Assembly: GCA_030550275.1 (NCBI GenBank)
Contig: JAUQPR010000007.1
Coordinates: forward strand, 62,001-126,000
Reading direction: 5' to 3'
DNA length: 64,000 bases
DNA from: Bacteroidota bacterium
GTDB taxonomy: Bacteria > Bacteroidota > Ignavibacteria > Kapaibacteriales > HRBIN21
The notes beneath the pieces were generated by a model. The model was not told where the DNA came from and made no database searches. It worked only from the letters and a program-made list of their open reading frames with translations. Made by a program: the position numbers and the translations under genes. Positions 37,951 to 46,591 of the stretch are shown in pieces; position 1 is the stretch's first letter, and every line of letters starts with the position of its first letter.

Positions 37951-38430
37951 TCACCGCAGGATGCGCCGGTAGTGCAGGCTCCCCATGCGGTGGAGCTCCT
38001 CCACGGGATCGATGACGACGCCTCGGCTCGAAGAGGCATGCGCTATGCGCCCGCTGCCGAGGTAGACCCCGACGTGCGTGTAGCGACCGCCGCGGTGCAC
38101 AAAGACCAGGTCGCCAATCTCTGGGGCATGCACCGCCTCGCCAAGGCAGGCTTGCTCGGCGGTGGTCCGAGGCAGTTGATACCCCAGAGCGGCAAAGAGC
38201 TGCTGCACAAAGCCGGAGCAGTCCATACACCCGCTGCCGCGACCGCCATAGCAGTACGGGGTTCCGATCCAGCGCTGGACCTCCTGCAGGAGCCGATTCT
38301 GGAGCGGGGTTCCTGCATCAGCGTCAGCCGCTTGAGCTGCCCGATGAGTGAAGACGGCGGTGCTCTGGCAGCCGAGCAGTGCCAGCACAAGCGCAGCAGG
38401 GAGAACCTTCCATGGCTGCAGCATGCTCAT
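37951..38430 (-). CDS. NlpC/P60-family lipoprotein
   Basis: The 159-residue protein has a lipobox (VLALLGC, Cys at about residue 21) and a C-terminal NlpC/P60 cysteine peptidase domain. Catalytic residues are visible: Cys in GCMDCSGFVQQLF, His in GGRYTHVGVYLG, and the third polar residue, a His, in GRIAHASSS. It probably cleaves peptidoglycan peptides at the outer membrane. It ends the minus-strand run from wzc to uvrC. Two nearby ATGs (38430 and 38424) both follow GGAG; 38430 was used. Confidence 0.9.
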   Translation of the reverse strand: MSMLQPWKVLPAALVLALLGCQSTAVFTHRAAQAADADAGTPLQNRLLQEVQRWIGTPYCYGGRGSGCMDCSGFVQQLFAALGYQLPRTTAEQACLGEAVHAPEIGDLVFVHRGGRYTHVGVYLGSGRIAHASSSRGVVIDPVEELHRMGSLHYRRILR

Positions 38431-38460
38431 CAGCTCCGGAGGGGTTGCCCCGAAGCTGAT

Positions 38461-40314
38461 TCAGCCACTTTGTGTGCCAGACTCCTCTGGGTGAAAGTAG
38501 GCGTAGAGCGCGTGGGCACGCGAACGCGGCAGATGCTGCAGCAGCTCCTCCAGCGATGCCGTGCGGAGCCGTTCCACCGAGCCGAAATGCCGCAGAAGGC
38601 GCTCAGCGGTCCGCTCGCCGATGCCGGGGATGGCGGTGAGCTCCGTGCGCAGGGTGTGCCGAGTGCGGAGGAGCCGGTGGTACTCGACGGCGAATCGGTG
38701 TGCCTCGTTGCGGATGCGTTGGAGCAAGCGCAGGCTCTCCGAAGTCCGAGGCAGCACGATCGGTTCGCTCTGCCCAGGGCGGAAGAGCTCCTCCAGCCGC
38801 TTCGCCAGTGCCAGCACGGGGAACTGCGGATAGAGCCCTGCCTCCGTCAGCGCTTCGATGGCTGCCGAAAGCTGCCCCTTCCCGCCGTCGATGAGCAGCA
38901 GGTCGGGAGCGGCATCCTCGCCGTTGAGAATTCGGCGGGCATAGCGGCGAACGACTTCGCGCATGGCGGCGAAATCGTCGTTGCCGAAGGTCTGCTCCAG
39001 CCGGAAGCGCCGGTATTCGGACTTGCGCGGCTTGCCGTCGAGGAAGACCACCACCGCCGAGACCGGTTCGGCTCCCTGGAGGTGCGAATTGTCAATGCAG
39101 GCGATACGTCGAGGCAAGCGCGGAAGCTGGAGCTGCTGCTGCAAGGCTTGCACTGCCTGAGGGACGCGACCGGCTTTCTTGGCTTGGCGCAGCAGCTGCT
39201 CCTCCACCAAGGCTTGCGCGTTGAGCGTTGCCATCTTCACAAGCTGCAGCCGTTCGCCGCCGCGCGGGACCTGCAGCAGAACAGGTTCGCCACGCCGCTG
39301 GCTGAGCCATTGGTGGAGAAGCTCGTGCTGTTCGGGCAGCAGCGGCAGTAGCAGCTCCTGTGGAATCTCCTGCTGCTCCATGTACCACTGCTCCAGTGCC
39401 GATTGGAGCAGCGCCGGCAGTCCCTGATGCTGCGGGTTGTGGAGCAGCAGATGGCGCTTATCCACAAGCTTGCCGTCCCGGACAAGCAGGAGCACAATGC
39501 AGGCAAGCGCCTCGTGCGTTGCTACCCCGACGATGTCGCGGTCAACGGCTTCGGAGCTGACCACCTTTTGCCGTTCGGTGTGCTCCTGGAGTACTTGCAG
39601 CCGATTCCGCACCAGGGCTGCTTCCTCAAAGCGCAGTTCGGCTGCCAGGCGGTGCATGCGGTCGAGCAGCTCCTGCTCCAGGCGGCGGGTCCGCCCCCGC
39701 AGTACTTCGACGGCTTGGCGGATGTACTCCCGGTAGCTCTGCTCGGAGATGAGCCCTTCGCACGGGCCCAGGCACTTGCCGATGTGGTAGTCCAGGCACA
39801 CCCGGTACTTCCCACGGGCGATGCTCTCGGCGGTGAGCGGTAGGTCGCAACTGCGCAGCGGGAACAGTGCCCGCAGAGTCCGCAGGAGCTGCTTAGCGTA
39901 GCGGGCGTCGGTGTAAGGACCGAAGTAGAGGCTGCCGTCGCGGACCACACGCCGCGTCAGGAAGATGCGCGGGTAGGGTTCGTTGGTGACGCGGATGAAG
40001 GGGTAGGTTTTGTCATCGCGCAGCAGGATGTTGTAGCGCGGCTTGTGGCGCTTGATGAGCGTGTTCTCCAGGATAAGGGCTTCGACCTCGGTGTCGGTGA
40101 GGATGAACTCAAGGTCCGCAATGCGGCGCAGCATCACCTGCGTTTTGGCGTTGTCGGGCGTGCTGTGGAAGTAGGAGCGCACCCGCTGGCGCAGGTTCTT
40201 CGCCTTGCCAACGTAGATGACCTTGCCGGAGGCGTCCTTGAACAGGTACACCCCCGGTGCCGGAGGAAGCGCCTCCAGCTTTGCCTTCAGGTCCTGGCTT
40301 ACAGAGCCGCTCAT
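38461..40314 (-). CDS. uvrC: Excinuclease ABC subunit C
   Basis: The 617-residue nuclease makes both incisions in nucleotide excision repair with UvrA and UvrB. The N-terminal GIY-YIG domain reads APGVYLFKDASGKVIYVGKA. A Cys-containing segment CLDYHIGKCLGPCEG, typical of UvrC, lies before the UvrB-binding UVR motif (RRLEQELLDRMHRLAAELRF region). The C-terminal RNase H-like domain has IACIDNSHLQG and DLLLIDGGKGQLSAA, followed by tandem helix-hairpin-helix motifs (TAIPGIGERTAERLL). The start overlaps the SDR gene stop by 4 bases (ATGA). Confidence 0.97.
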   Translation of the reverse strand: MSGSVSQDLKAKLEALPPAPGVYLFKDASGKVIYVGKAKNLRQRVRSYFHSTPDNAKTQVMLRRIADLEFILTDTEVEALILENTLIKRHKPRYNILLRDDKTYPFIRVTNEPYPRIFLTRRVVRDGSLYFGPYTDARYAKQLLRTLRALFPLRSCDLPLTAESIARGKYRVCLDYHIGKCLGPCEGLISEQSYREYIRQAVEVLRGRTRRLEQELLDRMHRLAAELRFEEAALVRNRLQVLQEHTERQKVVSSEAVDRDIVGVATHEALACIVLLLVRDGKLVDKRHLLLHNPQHQGLPALLQSALEQWYMEQQEIPQELLLPLLPEQHELLHQWLSQRRGEPVLLQVPRGGERLQLVKMATLNAQALVEEQLLRQAKKAGRVPQAVQALQQQLQLPRLPRRIACIDNSHLQGAEPVSAVVVFLDGKPRKSEYRRFRLEQTFGNDDFAAMREVVRRYARRILNGEDAAPDLLLIDGGKGQLSAAIEALTEAGLYPQFPVLALAKRLEELFRPGQSEPIVLPRTSESLRLLQRIRNEAHRFAVEYHRLLRTRHTLRTELTAIPGIGERTAERLLRHFGSVERLRTASLEELLQHLPRSRAHALYAYFHPEESGTQSG

Positions 40315-41024
40315 GGCAAGTCGCCGCGCTGAGGACGTAGCCAGAGCTCTTCAGGGAGCGCCTGTGGGAGGCTGGACAAGCGCACCAGTGCGGCAACGGC
40401 GTCGGCAACGTCGCGTGGCTGCAGCATCCGCTGGCGGTAGCGGCGCCGCACCGACGCCGACCACAGCGGCGTTGCCGTTGCCCCAACCAGAAGGTTGATG
40501 ACCTTGATGCCCTCGGAGCGCACCTCCTCCCGCACGGCGCGCAGGAGCTGGGCAACCGCTGCCTTCGCCGCCCCGTAGACCGAGGAGTAGGCAAAGGGCT
40601 TCTCCGCCGCCACAGAGCCGATAGCGATGACAAGCCCGCTGCGCTGCTGCCGGAGAAGCGGCAGCACCGAGTGCAGGCACAGGTACATCGTGCGCACGTT
40701 GTTGGCAAGGAGCCGCTCGAACTCCTCCAGGGTGAACTCCACAAAGGGCTTGAAGAGCGCCTCGCCAGCGGAATGGATGAGCCCTCCAATGCGTCCGAAG
40801 CGCTCCTGCAGGGTGCTGACTGCGGCAGCAACGGCATCGGGATCGCTGCAGTCGCAGGGAAGTGGGAAGACCCCATGGCGTGCAAGGCGCTGCAGCGGTG
40901 CACTTCGCCGAGCGCTGGCAGCAACGGGATAGCCCAAGAGGGCAAGCTCGCGCGCAATCGCCGCCCCGATACCGCTGCTGGCGCCGGTGACCCAGAGAAC
41001 GCCCCTAACCGCCGTGCCGGTCAT
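40311..41024 (-). CDS. Short-chain dehydrogenase/reductase
   Basis: The 237-residue classical SDR has the cofactor loop VTGASSGIGAAIA, the NNVRTMYL region (N-N-x-x motif of the fold), the catalytic Ser in IAIGSVAAEK, and Tyr/Lys in YSSVYGAAKAAV. The Arg-containing ASARRS after strand 2 suggests an NADPH preference. The substrate is unknown. It is sandwiched between a UvrD-like helicase and uvrC, overlapping the latter by 4 bases and starting 2 bases past the former. Confidence 0.93.
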   Translation of the reverse strand: MTGTAVRGVLWVTGASSGIGAAIARELALLGYPVAASARRSAPLQRLARHGVFPLPCDCSDPDAVAAAVSTLQERFGRIGGLIHSAGEALFKPFVEFTLEEFERLLANNVRTMYLCLHSVLPLLRQQRSGLVIAIGSVAAEKPFAYSSVYGAAKAAVAQLLRAVREEVRSEGIKVINLLVGATATPLWSASVRRRYRQRMLQPRDVADAVAALVRLSSLPQALPEELWLRPQRGDLP

Positions 41025-41026
41025 GG

Positions 41027-43009
41027 CTATGCCGATTGCACCGTCACGCTCCAGTACTCGGCAATACCAGGCTCCAGCTCTGCAACAAAGGGCGATACCT
41101 TCGTGAATGCCCAGCGGTCGCCCTGCTCAAAGCCGCGCAACGGATAGACGATATAGAGCCAGCGCCGTGCACGGGTACAGGCAACGTAGAAGAGCCGCCG
41201 CTCCTCCTCGAAGCTCTCCAGCGATTCCCGCGCCTTCAGCGGCGGAAAGCGCCCATCCGTTGCCCAAATCAGCAGCACGGCATCCCACTCCAGCCCCTTT
41301 GCCGAATGCACCGTCGAGAGTACTAGCGGGGATTCCTGGTCTGCACCGGTGGGTTCGACCTCTACGAGGCTCTCCGTTGGCGGCTCCAGAGATAGGTCCG
41401 CCAGGAACTCCTCCAATCGGGCGTAGCGTTCGGCGATGGAGAGCAGCATCTCCAGGTCCTTCCAGCGCTTGTGGGCATCATCGTAGCGGCGCTCCAGAAT
41501 CGGGCGGTAGAAGGCAACGAGTTCCTGCAGCAGCTCCGGAAGCGGAGGCGGTTGCAGTGCCAATCGGCGCAGCAGATGCCAAAAGCTGGCAACCGCTGCA
41601 CGGGAAGCCGGTGCCAGCGCCTCCAGCCGATGCGGATCCTCCCAACGCACCCCCTCCTGCTGGAGCGACTCCACGATGCGGCGCGCTGTGCGCGGACCAA
41701 CCCCCTCCAGCAGGAGCAGGGCGCGGTACCAGCTTACCACGTCGCCGGGGTTGTGGAGCACCCGTGCCAGCGCAATGATGTCCTTGATGTGCGCCGTTTC
41801 GGTGAACTTCAGCCCGCCGAACTTCCGGTATGGGATGCCGGCGCGTGCCAGCTCAATCTCCAGGTCGAAGAACAGATACGCCGACCGGGCAAGCACGGCA
41901 ATCTGCTCCAGCGGGATGCCCTGCTCGCGCAGCTCCAGCACCTGCTGAACCACAAAGAGGGATTGCTGCCGCTCGTCCTCTGTGCACACGATTACCGGCA
42001 GCGCACCCTCCGGAGCCCGGCGCGTAAAGAGGCGCTTGCGGTATCCGAACGCAGCACGGGCGAGGATGGCGTTGGCAAAGTCCAGAATCGGCTGCGTGCT
42101 GCGGTAGTTCTCCTCAAGCTGAATGAGCCGGCACTGCTGGAATGCCTTGGGAAACTCCAAGATGTTGCGGAAGTCCGCCCCGCGGAAGGAGTAGATGCTC
42201 TGGGCGTCATCGCCCACTGCCATGACGTTCTCCTCCGGTCCGCTGAGCAGCAATGTGATGCGGTGCTGCAAGCGGTTGGTGTCCTGGTACTCGTCCACCA
42301 TGAGGAAGCGGTACTGCGCGTGCAGGCGGGCGCGGACCGTAGGATGCTCCTCCAGGAGCTGGAGCAGCAGTACGAGCAGGTCATCGTAATCTACCAGCCC
42401 GTGGCGGCGCTTGTAAGTGGTGTACGCCTGCAGGAGCTGCTCGATAGGCTCCAGGAGCGGCAGGAAGTGCGGGTATTCGGCAGCGAGCGCCTCCGACAGC
42501 GGCTGGCAGCGGTTGAGCGCGGTGCTGTAGAGTTCGGAGAGCGTTTGCGCTGTGGGGAAGCGCCTGGAGGTGAGCTCGCTGCGCAGGTCGCTCCGGAGAA
42601 GGTTCAGCACGTCGTGCACATCGCTGGTGTCCAGCACGGTGAAGGTCCTCGGCAACCCAATGTGCTCGCCGTAACGGCGCAGGATGCTGTGGGCGAAGGA
42701 GTGGAAGGTCCCACCGCTGACCTGCTCGCAGCGCCCATCGAGCAATCCAGCGGCTCGGCGAAGCATCTCCTGAGCGGCTTTGCGCGTGAAGGTCAGCAGC
42801 AGGATAGATTCCGGCGGTACGCCATCCTCGACCAATCGGGCAACGCGGTAGACCAGCGTCCGCGTCTTTCCCGTTCCGGCGCCGGCAATGACCAGCGCTG
42901 CTCCAGTGGTATGCATCACCGCCTGGAGCTGGGCGGGGTTGAGCTCCTGCTCGTAGGGGATGCGGTAGCGCCCTGCGGAGTGCCGGTGGATGATGATCCG
43001 TCGCTGCAT
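41027..43009 (-). CDS. UvrD/PcrA/Rep-type ATP-dependent DNA helicase
   Basis: The 660-residue superfamily 1A helicase starts LNPAQLQAVMHTTGAALVIA (Q motif). Walker A is GAGTGKTRTLVYR, Walker B is MVDEYQDTNRLQH, motif III is VGDDAQSIYSFRGAD, and motif V/VI regions include TVHSAKGLEWDAV and YVACTRARRWLYI. It unwinds DNA 3'-5' during repair or replication restart. Its proximity to uvrC fits a repair role, although it could be a Rep-like paralogue. It ends 2 bases before the SDR gene; no promoter-like element was seen in the 54-base gap with comF. Confidence 0.93.
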   Translation of the reverse strand: MQRRIIIHRHSAGRYRIPYEQELNPAQLQAVMHTTGAALVIAGAGTGKTRTLVYRVARLVEDGVPPESILLLTFTRKAAQEMLRRAAGLLDGRCEQVSGGTFHSFAHSILRRYGEHIGLPRTFTVLDTSDVHDVLNLLRSDLRSELTSRRFPTAQTLSELYSTALNRCQPLSEALAAEYPHFLPLLEPIEQLLQAYTTYKRRHGLVDYDDLLVLLLQLLEEHPTVRARLHAQYRFLMVDEYQDTNRLQHRITLLLSGPEENVMAVGDDAQSIYSFRGADFRNILEFPKAFQQCRLIQLEENYRSTQPILDFANAILARAAFGYRKRLFTRRAPEGALPVIVCTEDERQQSLFVVQQVLELREQGIPLEQIAVLARSAYLFFDLEIELARAGIPYRKFGGLKFTETAHIKDIIALARVLHNPGDVVSWYRALLLLEGVGPRTARRIVESLQQEGVRWEDPHRLEALAPASRAAVASFWHLLRRLALQPPPLPELLQELVAFYRPILERRYDDAHKRWKDLEMLLSIAERYARLEEFLADLSLEPPTESLVEVEPTGADQESPLVLSTVHSAKGLEWDAVLLIWATDGRFPPLKARESLESFEEERRLFYVACTRARRWLYIVYPLRGFEQGDRWAFTKVSPFVAELEPGIAEYWSVTVQSA

Positions 43010-43063
43010 CGCTGCCGCTGCTGGCTTTGCCGGAAGGACGTGCCGGCGATGCTGCCGATTGCA

Positions 43064-43774
43064 TCAGCTCGCGCGCACGAGTACAGCCGCCAGGACGCGG
43101 CACGCACCCGCGTTGAGCAGGGCTTCAGCGCAGCTATTGAGCGTTGAGCCTGTGGTGAGCACGTCGTCTACCAGGAGGACCGTTCGTCCGCGCAGCCGCT
43201 CAGGATCGCGTACGGCGAACACGCCGGCAACGTTGCTGCGGCGCTGGGCAGCCGAAAGGCGGGTCTGCGAAGGTGTAGCAACGCGGCGCTGCAGCAGGTC
43301 GCTCCAGACGGGCTGCCCGGTCACCGCCGCGATGCCCTTGGCGAGCGCTTCGGATTGGTTATACCCGCGCTCCCGACGCCGCGAGGGGTGGATGGGCACA
43401 GGTACAAGGGCATCTCCGGAGGTGCCCAACTCCGTGCACACTACGCGCCCCAGATGCTGTCCCAGCAGGTATGCCGCACGCCACAGCCCTCGGTACTTCA
43501 GCCCGTAGATGAGCCGCATCTCAGGGCTGTGCTCAGCGAAGGCAAAGGCAGCGCAGACGGCGGAGAGCGCCAGCTCATCGTCGGGGAAGTGGCGGAGCAG
43601 CTCGTTGAAGAGCCTCTCCGCCGGAGGGGCTACAGGCAGGTTGCTCCAGCACGTCGGGCACACGAATGCACCGATGCCCTCGGTGTGCTCTCCGCGGCGG
43701 CTACAGATGAGGCACTGCAGCGGTGCAACGAAGGAGAGCAGCGCTTCCGCCGCTGTGCGGAGCTGCGCAATCAT
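43064..43774 (-). CDS. comF: ComF family phosphoribosyltransferase-like protein
   Basis: The 236-residue protein has an N-terminal zinc ribbon (CLICSRR ... CPTC) and a C-terminal PRTase-type domain with the PRPP-binding loop VLLVDDVLTTGSTLN. VPVPIHPSRRRERGYNQSEAL is the diagnostic ComF segment. ComF is needed for DNA uptake in competent bacteria; here no other competence gene is nearby. The ATG overlaps the tryptophan dioxygenase stop by 4 bases. Confidence 0.95.
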   Translation of the reverse strand: MIAQLRTAAEALLSFVAPLQCLICSRRGEHTEGIGAFVCPTCWSNLPVAPPAERLFNELLRHFPDDELALSAVCAAFAFAEHSPEMRLIYGLKYRGLWRAAYLLGQHLGRVVCTELGTSGDALVPVPIHPSRRRERGYNQSEALAKGIAAVTGQPVWSDLLQRRVATPSQTRLSAAQRRSNVAGVFAVRDPERLRGRTVLLVDDVLTTGSTLNSCAEALLNAGACRVLAAVLVRAS

Positions 43775-44859
43775 CCCTGGCCAGCGAGCTCAAAGGCAAA
43801 GCGCAACTGCGCCTGGAGCTGTTCCGGCAGCGGGGGGATCTCGCTCCGCGGCAGGAGGTAGCTCGAAAGCTGTGCCAAGTCCGCGAAGACGCGCTGCCGG
43901 ATGGTCGTCTGCAGCAGGTAGTCGTATCCGCTGGAGCCACCGGTGCCAACCTTGCTGCCAATCATGCGGCTGACCATGATGGCGTGCCGGTAGCGCCATA
44001 GGCTCAGTTGCTGGTCTACCCGGATGAGCCCATCCAGGAAGCGGAAGGGGAGCTGCAGCAGCGGATAATCGCGGTAGAGCATCAGGAAGAGCGCCGCCAG
44101 TGTTGCCCGATACGAGAGGCGACGGAGCCGCTTGCGGCGCAGCTCCTCGTAGCGTTCTGCATCGAACAGCGCTTCAAAGGCTGCGGCGTTGGAGTCCACC
44201 TGTTCGAGCTTGCGCTGCTTCTCCTGCTCCGGCAGCGCCGGATGGGCAAGGATAGCGGCGCGTTCGCGCTCGAACATTCGGTGCACGGCGTGGCGGTATT
44301 CGCTCCAGAAGCGGTACTGCCCAACCTCCAGGAAGGGCATCCGCTCCAGCCATTGCTCCGTCACGGCAAAGAGCGTTGGCTGGGTTCGGACCTGCTCTAT
44401 CCGCGCGCGGTCGCGTTCGTCCAGGCTGGCAGCGTAGGAGCGGAGGACGCGCTCCTCCTCGTCCAGCCCCAGCCGCAGCTCCAGCAGGCGGAATTGCAGC
44501 GATTGGAATCCACTTGCCGGATGGAGCAGGTCGCGGAACTCCAGGAAGTCCAGCGGCGTCATCGTCTCCAGCAGCTCGAACTGCGCCACGGCAAGCTCCA
44601 GGATTTTGCGGATGCGCTCCAGCCGGAACACTGCCGTGGCGACCTCGTGTTCGGGCACGTAGGGCTGGGCAAAGCGCTCGATGATATCGTCGAGCTCGTA
44701 GAGCGCCAGTTTGAACCAGAGCTCGTAGACCTGGTGCACGATGATGAAGAGTAGCTCATCGTGCGCCGGGGTGCCTGCGGCAGCGCTGCGCGGCTGCTGG
44801 GCGCTCAGGATGCGGTCCAGTTGCAGGTAATCGCGGTAGTACAGCTCATTCTGCGCCAT
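43771..44859 (-). CDS. kynA: Tryptophan 2,3-dioxygenase
   Basis: The 362-residue haem dioxygenase opens the indole ring of L-tryptophan to N-formylkynurenine. Key regions are HDELLFIIVHQVYELWFK near the N-terminus, which carries substrate-pocket residues, FRDLLHPASGFQSLQFR in the middle, and the C-terminal GSKVGTGGSSGYDYLLQTT substrate loop. Its full family length and conserved motifs make the assignment firm. The rest of the kynurenine pathway is not in the window. It is flanked by an outer-membrane-type lipoprotein gene and comF, so the context does not explain its role. Confidence 0.95.
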   Translation of the reverse strand: MAQNELYYRDYLQLDRILSAQQPRSAAAGTPAHDELLFIIVHQVYELWFKLALYELDDIIERFAQPYVPEHEVATAVFRLERIRKILELAVAQFELLETMTPLDFLEFRDLLHPASGFQSLQFRLLELRLGLDEEERVLRSYAASLDERDRARIEQVRTQPTLFAVTEQWLERMPFLEVGQYRFWSEYRHAVHRMFERERAAILAHPALPEQEKQRKLEQVDSNAAAFEALFDAERYEELRRKRLRRLSYRATLAALFLMLYRDYPLLQLPFRFLDGLIRVDQQLSLWRYRHAIMVSRMIGSKVGTGGSSGYDYLLQTTIRQRVFADLAQLSSYLLPRSEIPPLPEQLQAQLRFAFELAGQG

Positions 44860-44891
44860 TGTGCGGGTGACCGCGCTGTGCAACACACGGT

Positions 44892-46256
44892 TCAGTGGAA
44901 GTACCAGAGGTCCGCTCTGCGGAAGATCCGCTCCAGCAGCCCCATCCCTATGCCGATGTACCACCCCTGGAAGTGCGCCGATCGCCTGAGGATGTCCCAG
45001 CCGAGCTCCGTAGCACGCAGCACGCTCCCGCTGGCAAAGCCCGCGACGAGGAAGAGGTTCGTCAGGTCCGATGTGCGCAACACCAGCCGTCCGCTGAGGT
45101 GGAGCACGCTGGAGGGGTAGTACAGCCACTCTGCAGAGCCGTCCAGGGCGAGCACGCCCGGGACAAGCTCCTGCCAGTATCCCAGCCGAAGAGGAAGGAT
45201 GCCCACACCGCCGGCATCCGTACCCATGATGACGATGCTGCCCAGAGCGGTCCCGGCGTACAGCCCCGGCAACTGCGGCAGTGGAGCGGCAAGCTGCACC
45301 GGGAGCAGCCGCGCGACCATCCCCGTCAGCAGCGGCGAGCTTCCCTCGGTCCAAATCGAACGCTCTGTCCCACTGCGCAGGAAAGCGAACTGTCCGATGC
45401 CAACGCTCCAGGCGGAATGGCGATGGTATTGCCACTCCTCTTCGAGTTCGCGTTCGCGGTTGAGGAAATCCATCAGCGAAACGCCGATACCCGCATACGG
45501 CTGCGTAAGCGAGGTGCCCTGCGCCGAGCCGCTCCAGCGCGAGTTTGCCGGAGTCTGCCCCAGCACAATCCCTGCGTAGGCGCGCAGGTTCACTCCACCC
45601 AGGGAGCCCAGTTCCGCTGAGCCGAACAGGTTCACGTACTGCGACGGGAAGATGCTCACCCCGCCACCGAGGCTCAGCGCGGCGTAGGGCGGAAGGTCTC
45701 GCCAATACCAGCGCTTGCGGAGGTAGAGTGGCAGAATCCCCACCAGGGCATCGTTCCGCGAGAGCTGGAGCCCTTCGAGCGCTGCTGACCCGATACTCCA
45801 ATCAGGGGCATCGAACCAGCGGAAGCGGTACTCAACCGGCAGCAGACGGTACCAGGCACCGGTGAAGAGATGCCCGCCGGCGGGGTTTTCCCAATCGAGC
45901 CGATCGGGGAAGAGCCCGAAGAGTCCAGCGCCGTAGCCCTCGCCCGCCGGTGCCGTGCCGATGAGCCCAACGCTTTCGAACAGCCCGAAGCGGATGAAGT
46001 TTGGATAGTGCCGTTCGACCACGCTATCGTGCAGGAGCAGCTCCTGCGAGGAATGCACCTGCCGCGCGGTGGGGAAGAGAACCCCTCGGGGAGTCTCCCC
46101 CGGGGGAGGCACAAGGCGCGAACGCTGGAGCGTGTCGCGGAGCACGATGGTGTAGAGTTCGCGTTCGGTGCGTGTCAGCGGGATTTGGAAGAGATCCATC
46201 GCGGCGCATCCGGACAGCAGCCCCATGCAGCAGCCGAGCACTCCGAGCACCTTCAT
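44892..46256 (-). CDS. Outer-membrane-type lipoprotein of unknown function
   Basis: The 454-residue product has a lipoprotein signal (GLLSGCAA, Cys at about residue 17). Most of the rest is rich in alternating hydrophobic/aromatic strands and Gly, for example YRLLPVEYRFRWFD, LGGGVSIFPSQYVNLFGSA and YAGIGVSLMDFLNRERE. This is typical of an outer-membrane barrel or surface beta protein. I recognise no family. It overlaps the following-strand neighbour (46253-46591) by 4 bases in an ATGA junction, so the two lipoproteins may act together. Confidence 0.7.
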   Translation of the reverse strand: MKVLGVLGCCMGLLSGCAAMDLFQIPLTRTERELYTIVLRDTLQRSRLVPPPGETPRGVLFPTARQVHSSQELLLHDSVVERHYPNFIRFGLFESVGLIGTAPAGEGYGAGLFGLFPDRLDWENPAGGHLFTGAWYRLLPVEYRFRWFDAPDWSIGSAALEGLQLSRNDALVGILPLYLRKRWYWRDLPPYAALSLGGGVSIFPSQYVNLFGSAELGSLGGVNLRAYAGIVLGQTPANSRWSGSAQGTSLTQPYAGIGVSLMDFLNRERELEEEWQYHRHSAWSVGIGQFAFLRSGTERSIWTEGSSPLLTGMVARLLPVQLAAPLPQLPGLYAGTALGSIVIMGTDAGGVGILPLRLGYWQELVPGVLALDGSAEWLYYPSSVLHLSGRLVLRTSDLTNLFLVAGFASGSVLRATELGWDILRRSAHFQGWYIGIGMGLLERIFRRADLWYFH

Positions 46257-46591
46257 GGCTTGACGAAGAGGATTTCGACCACCTCGGCAGCGATGCCTAC
46301 ACCACAGGTGCCGCGCTGTTCGGGCAGCAGCCGCAAGCGCAGCCGCGCCTGGGCATCGTTGTGCTGCAGCCGCTTGAGCAGCCGCTCCGGACCCATCAGC
46401 TCGTAGAAGGTCTTCTCGCGCATTGTGCCGGTTTCCAGGATCCAGCACTGCTGCTGCCCCATCTGCAGCAGGTTGAGGATGCCCTCCACCTCCACGACGC
46501 TGCCGGCAGGGCGGGGCGTGGCACAGCCAGCCCCGAACAGTGCTGCAGCGGCAAGCAAAGCCAGAACACCTTCCGTACGCTTACGGCTCAT
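46253..46591 (-). CDS. Small lipoprotein of unknown function
   Basis: The 112-residue protein has a lipobox (AAALFGAGCATP) after a basic start (MSRKRTEG). The mature part is small, includes QQCWILETGTM and EQRGTCGVGIAAEVV, and has two Cys that could pair. I recognise no family. ATG 46591 was chosen (11-base overlap with the dipeptidase end); ATG 46603 is also possible. The stop overlaps the start of the larger lipoprotein gene. Confidence 0.65.
   Translation of the reverse strand: MSRKRTEGVLALLAAAALFGAGCATPRPAGSVVEVEGILNLLQMGQQQCWILETGTMREKTFYELMGPERLLKRLQHNDAQARLRLRLLPEQRGTCGVGIAAEVVEILFVKP

Noticed and set aside
38440-38452. Possible extra copy of the palindromic repeat (GGGGTTGCCCC between the NlpC gene and uvrC)
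   Set aside because: Only a short core matches and the GTAGGGGC head is missing; it is probably coincidence.
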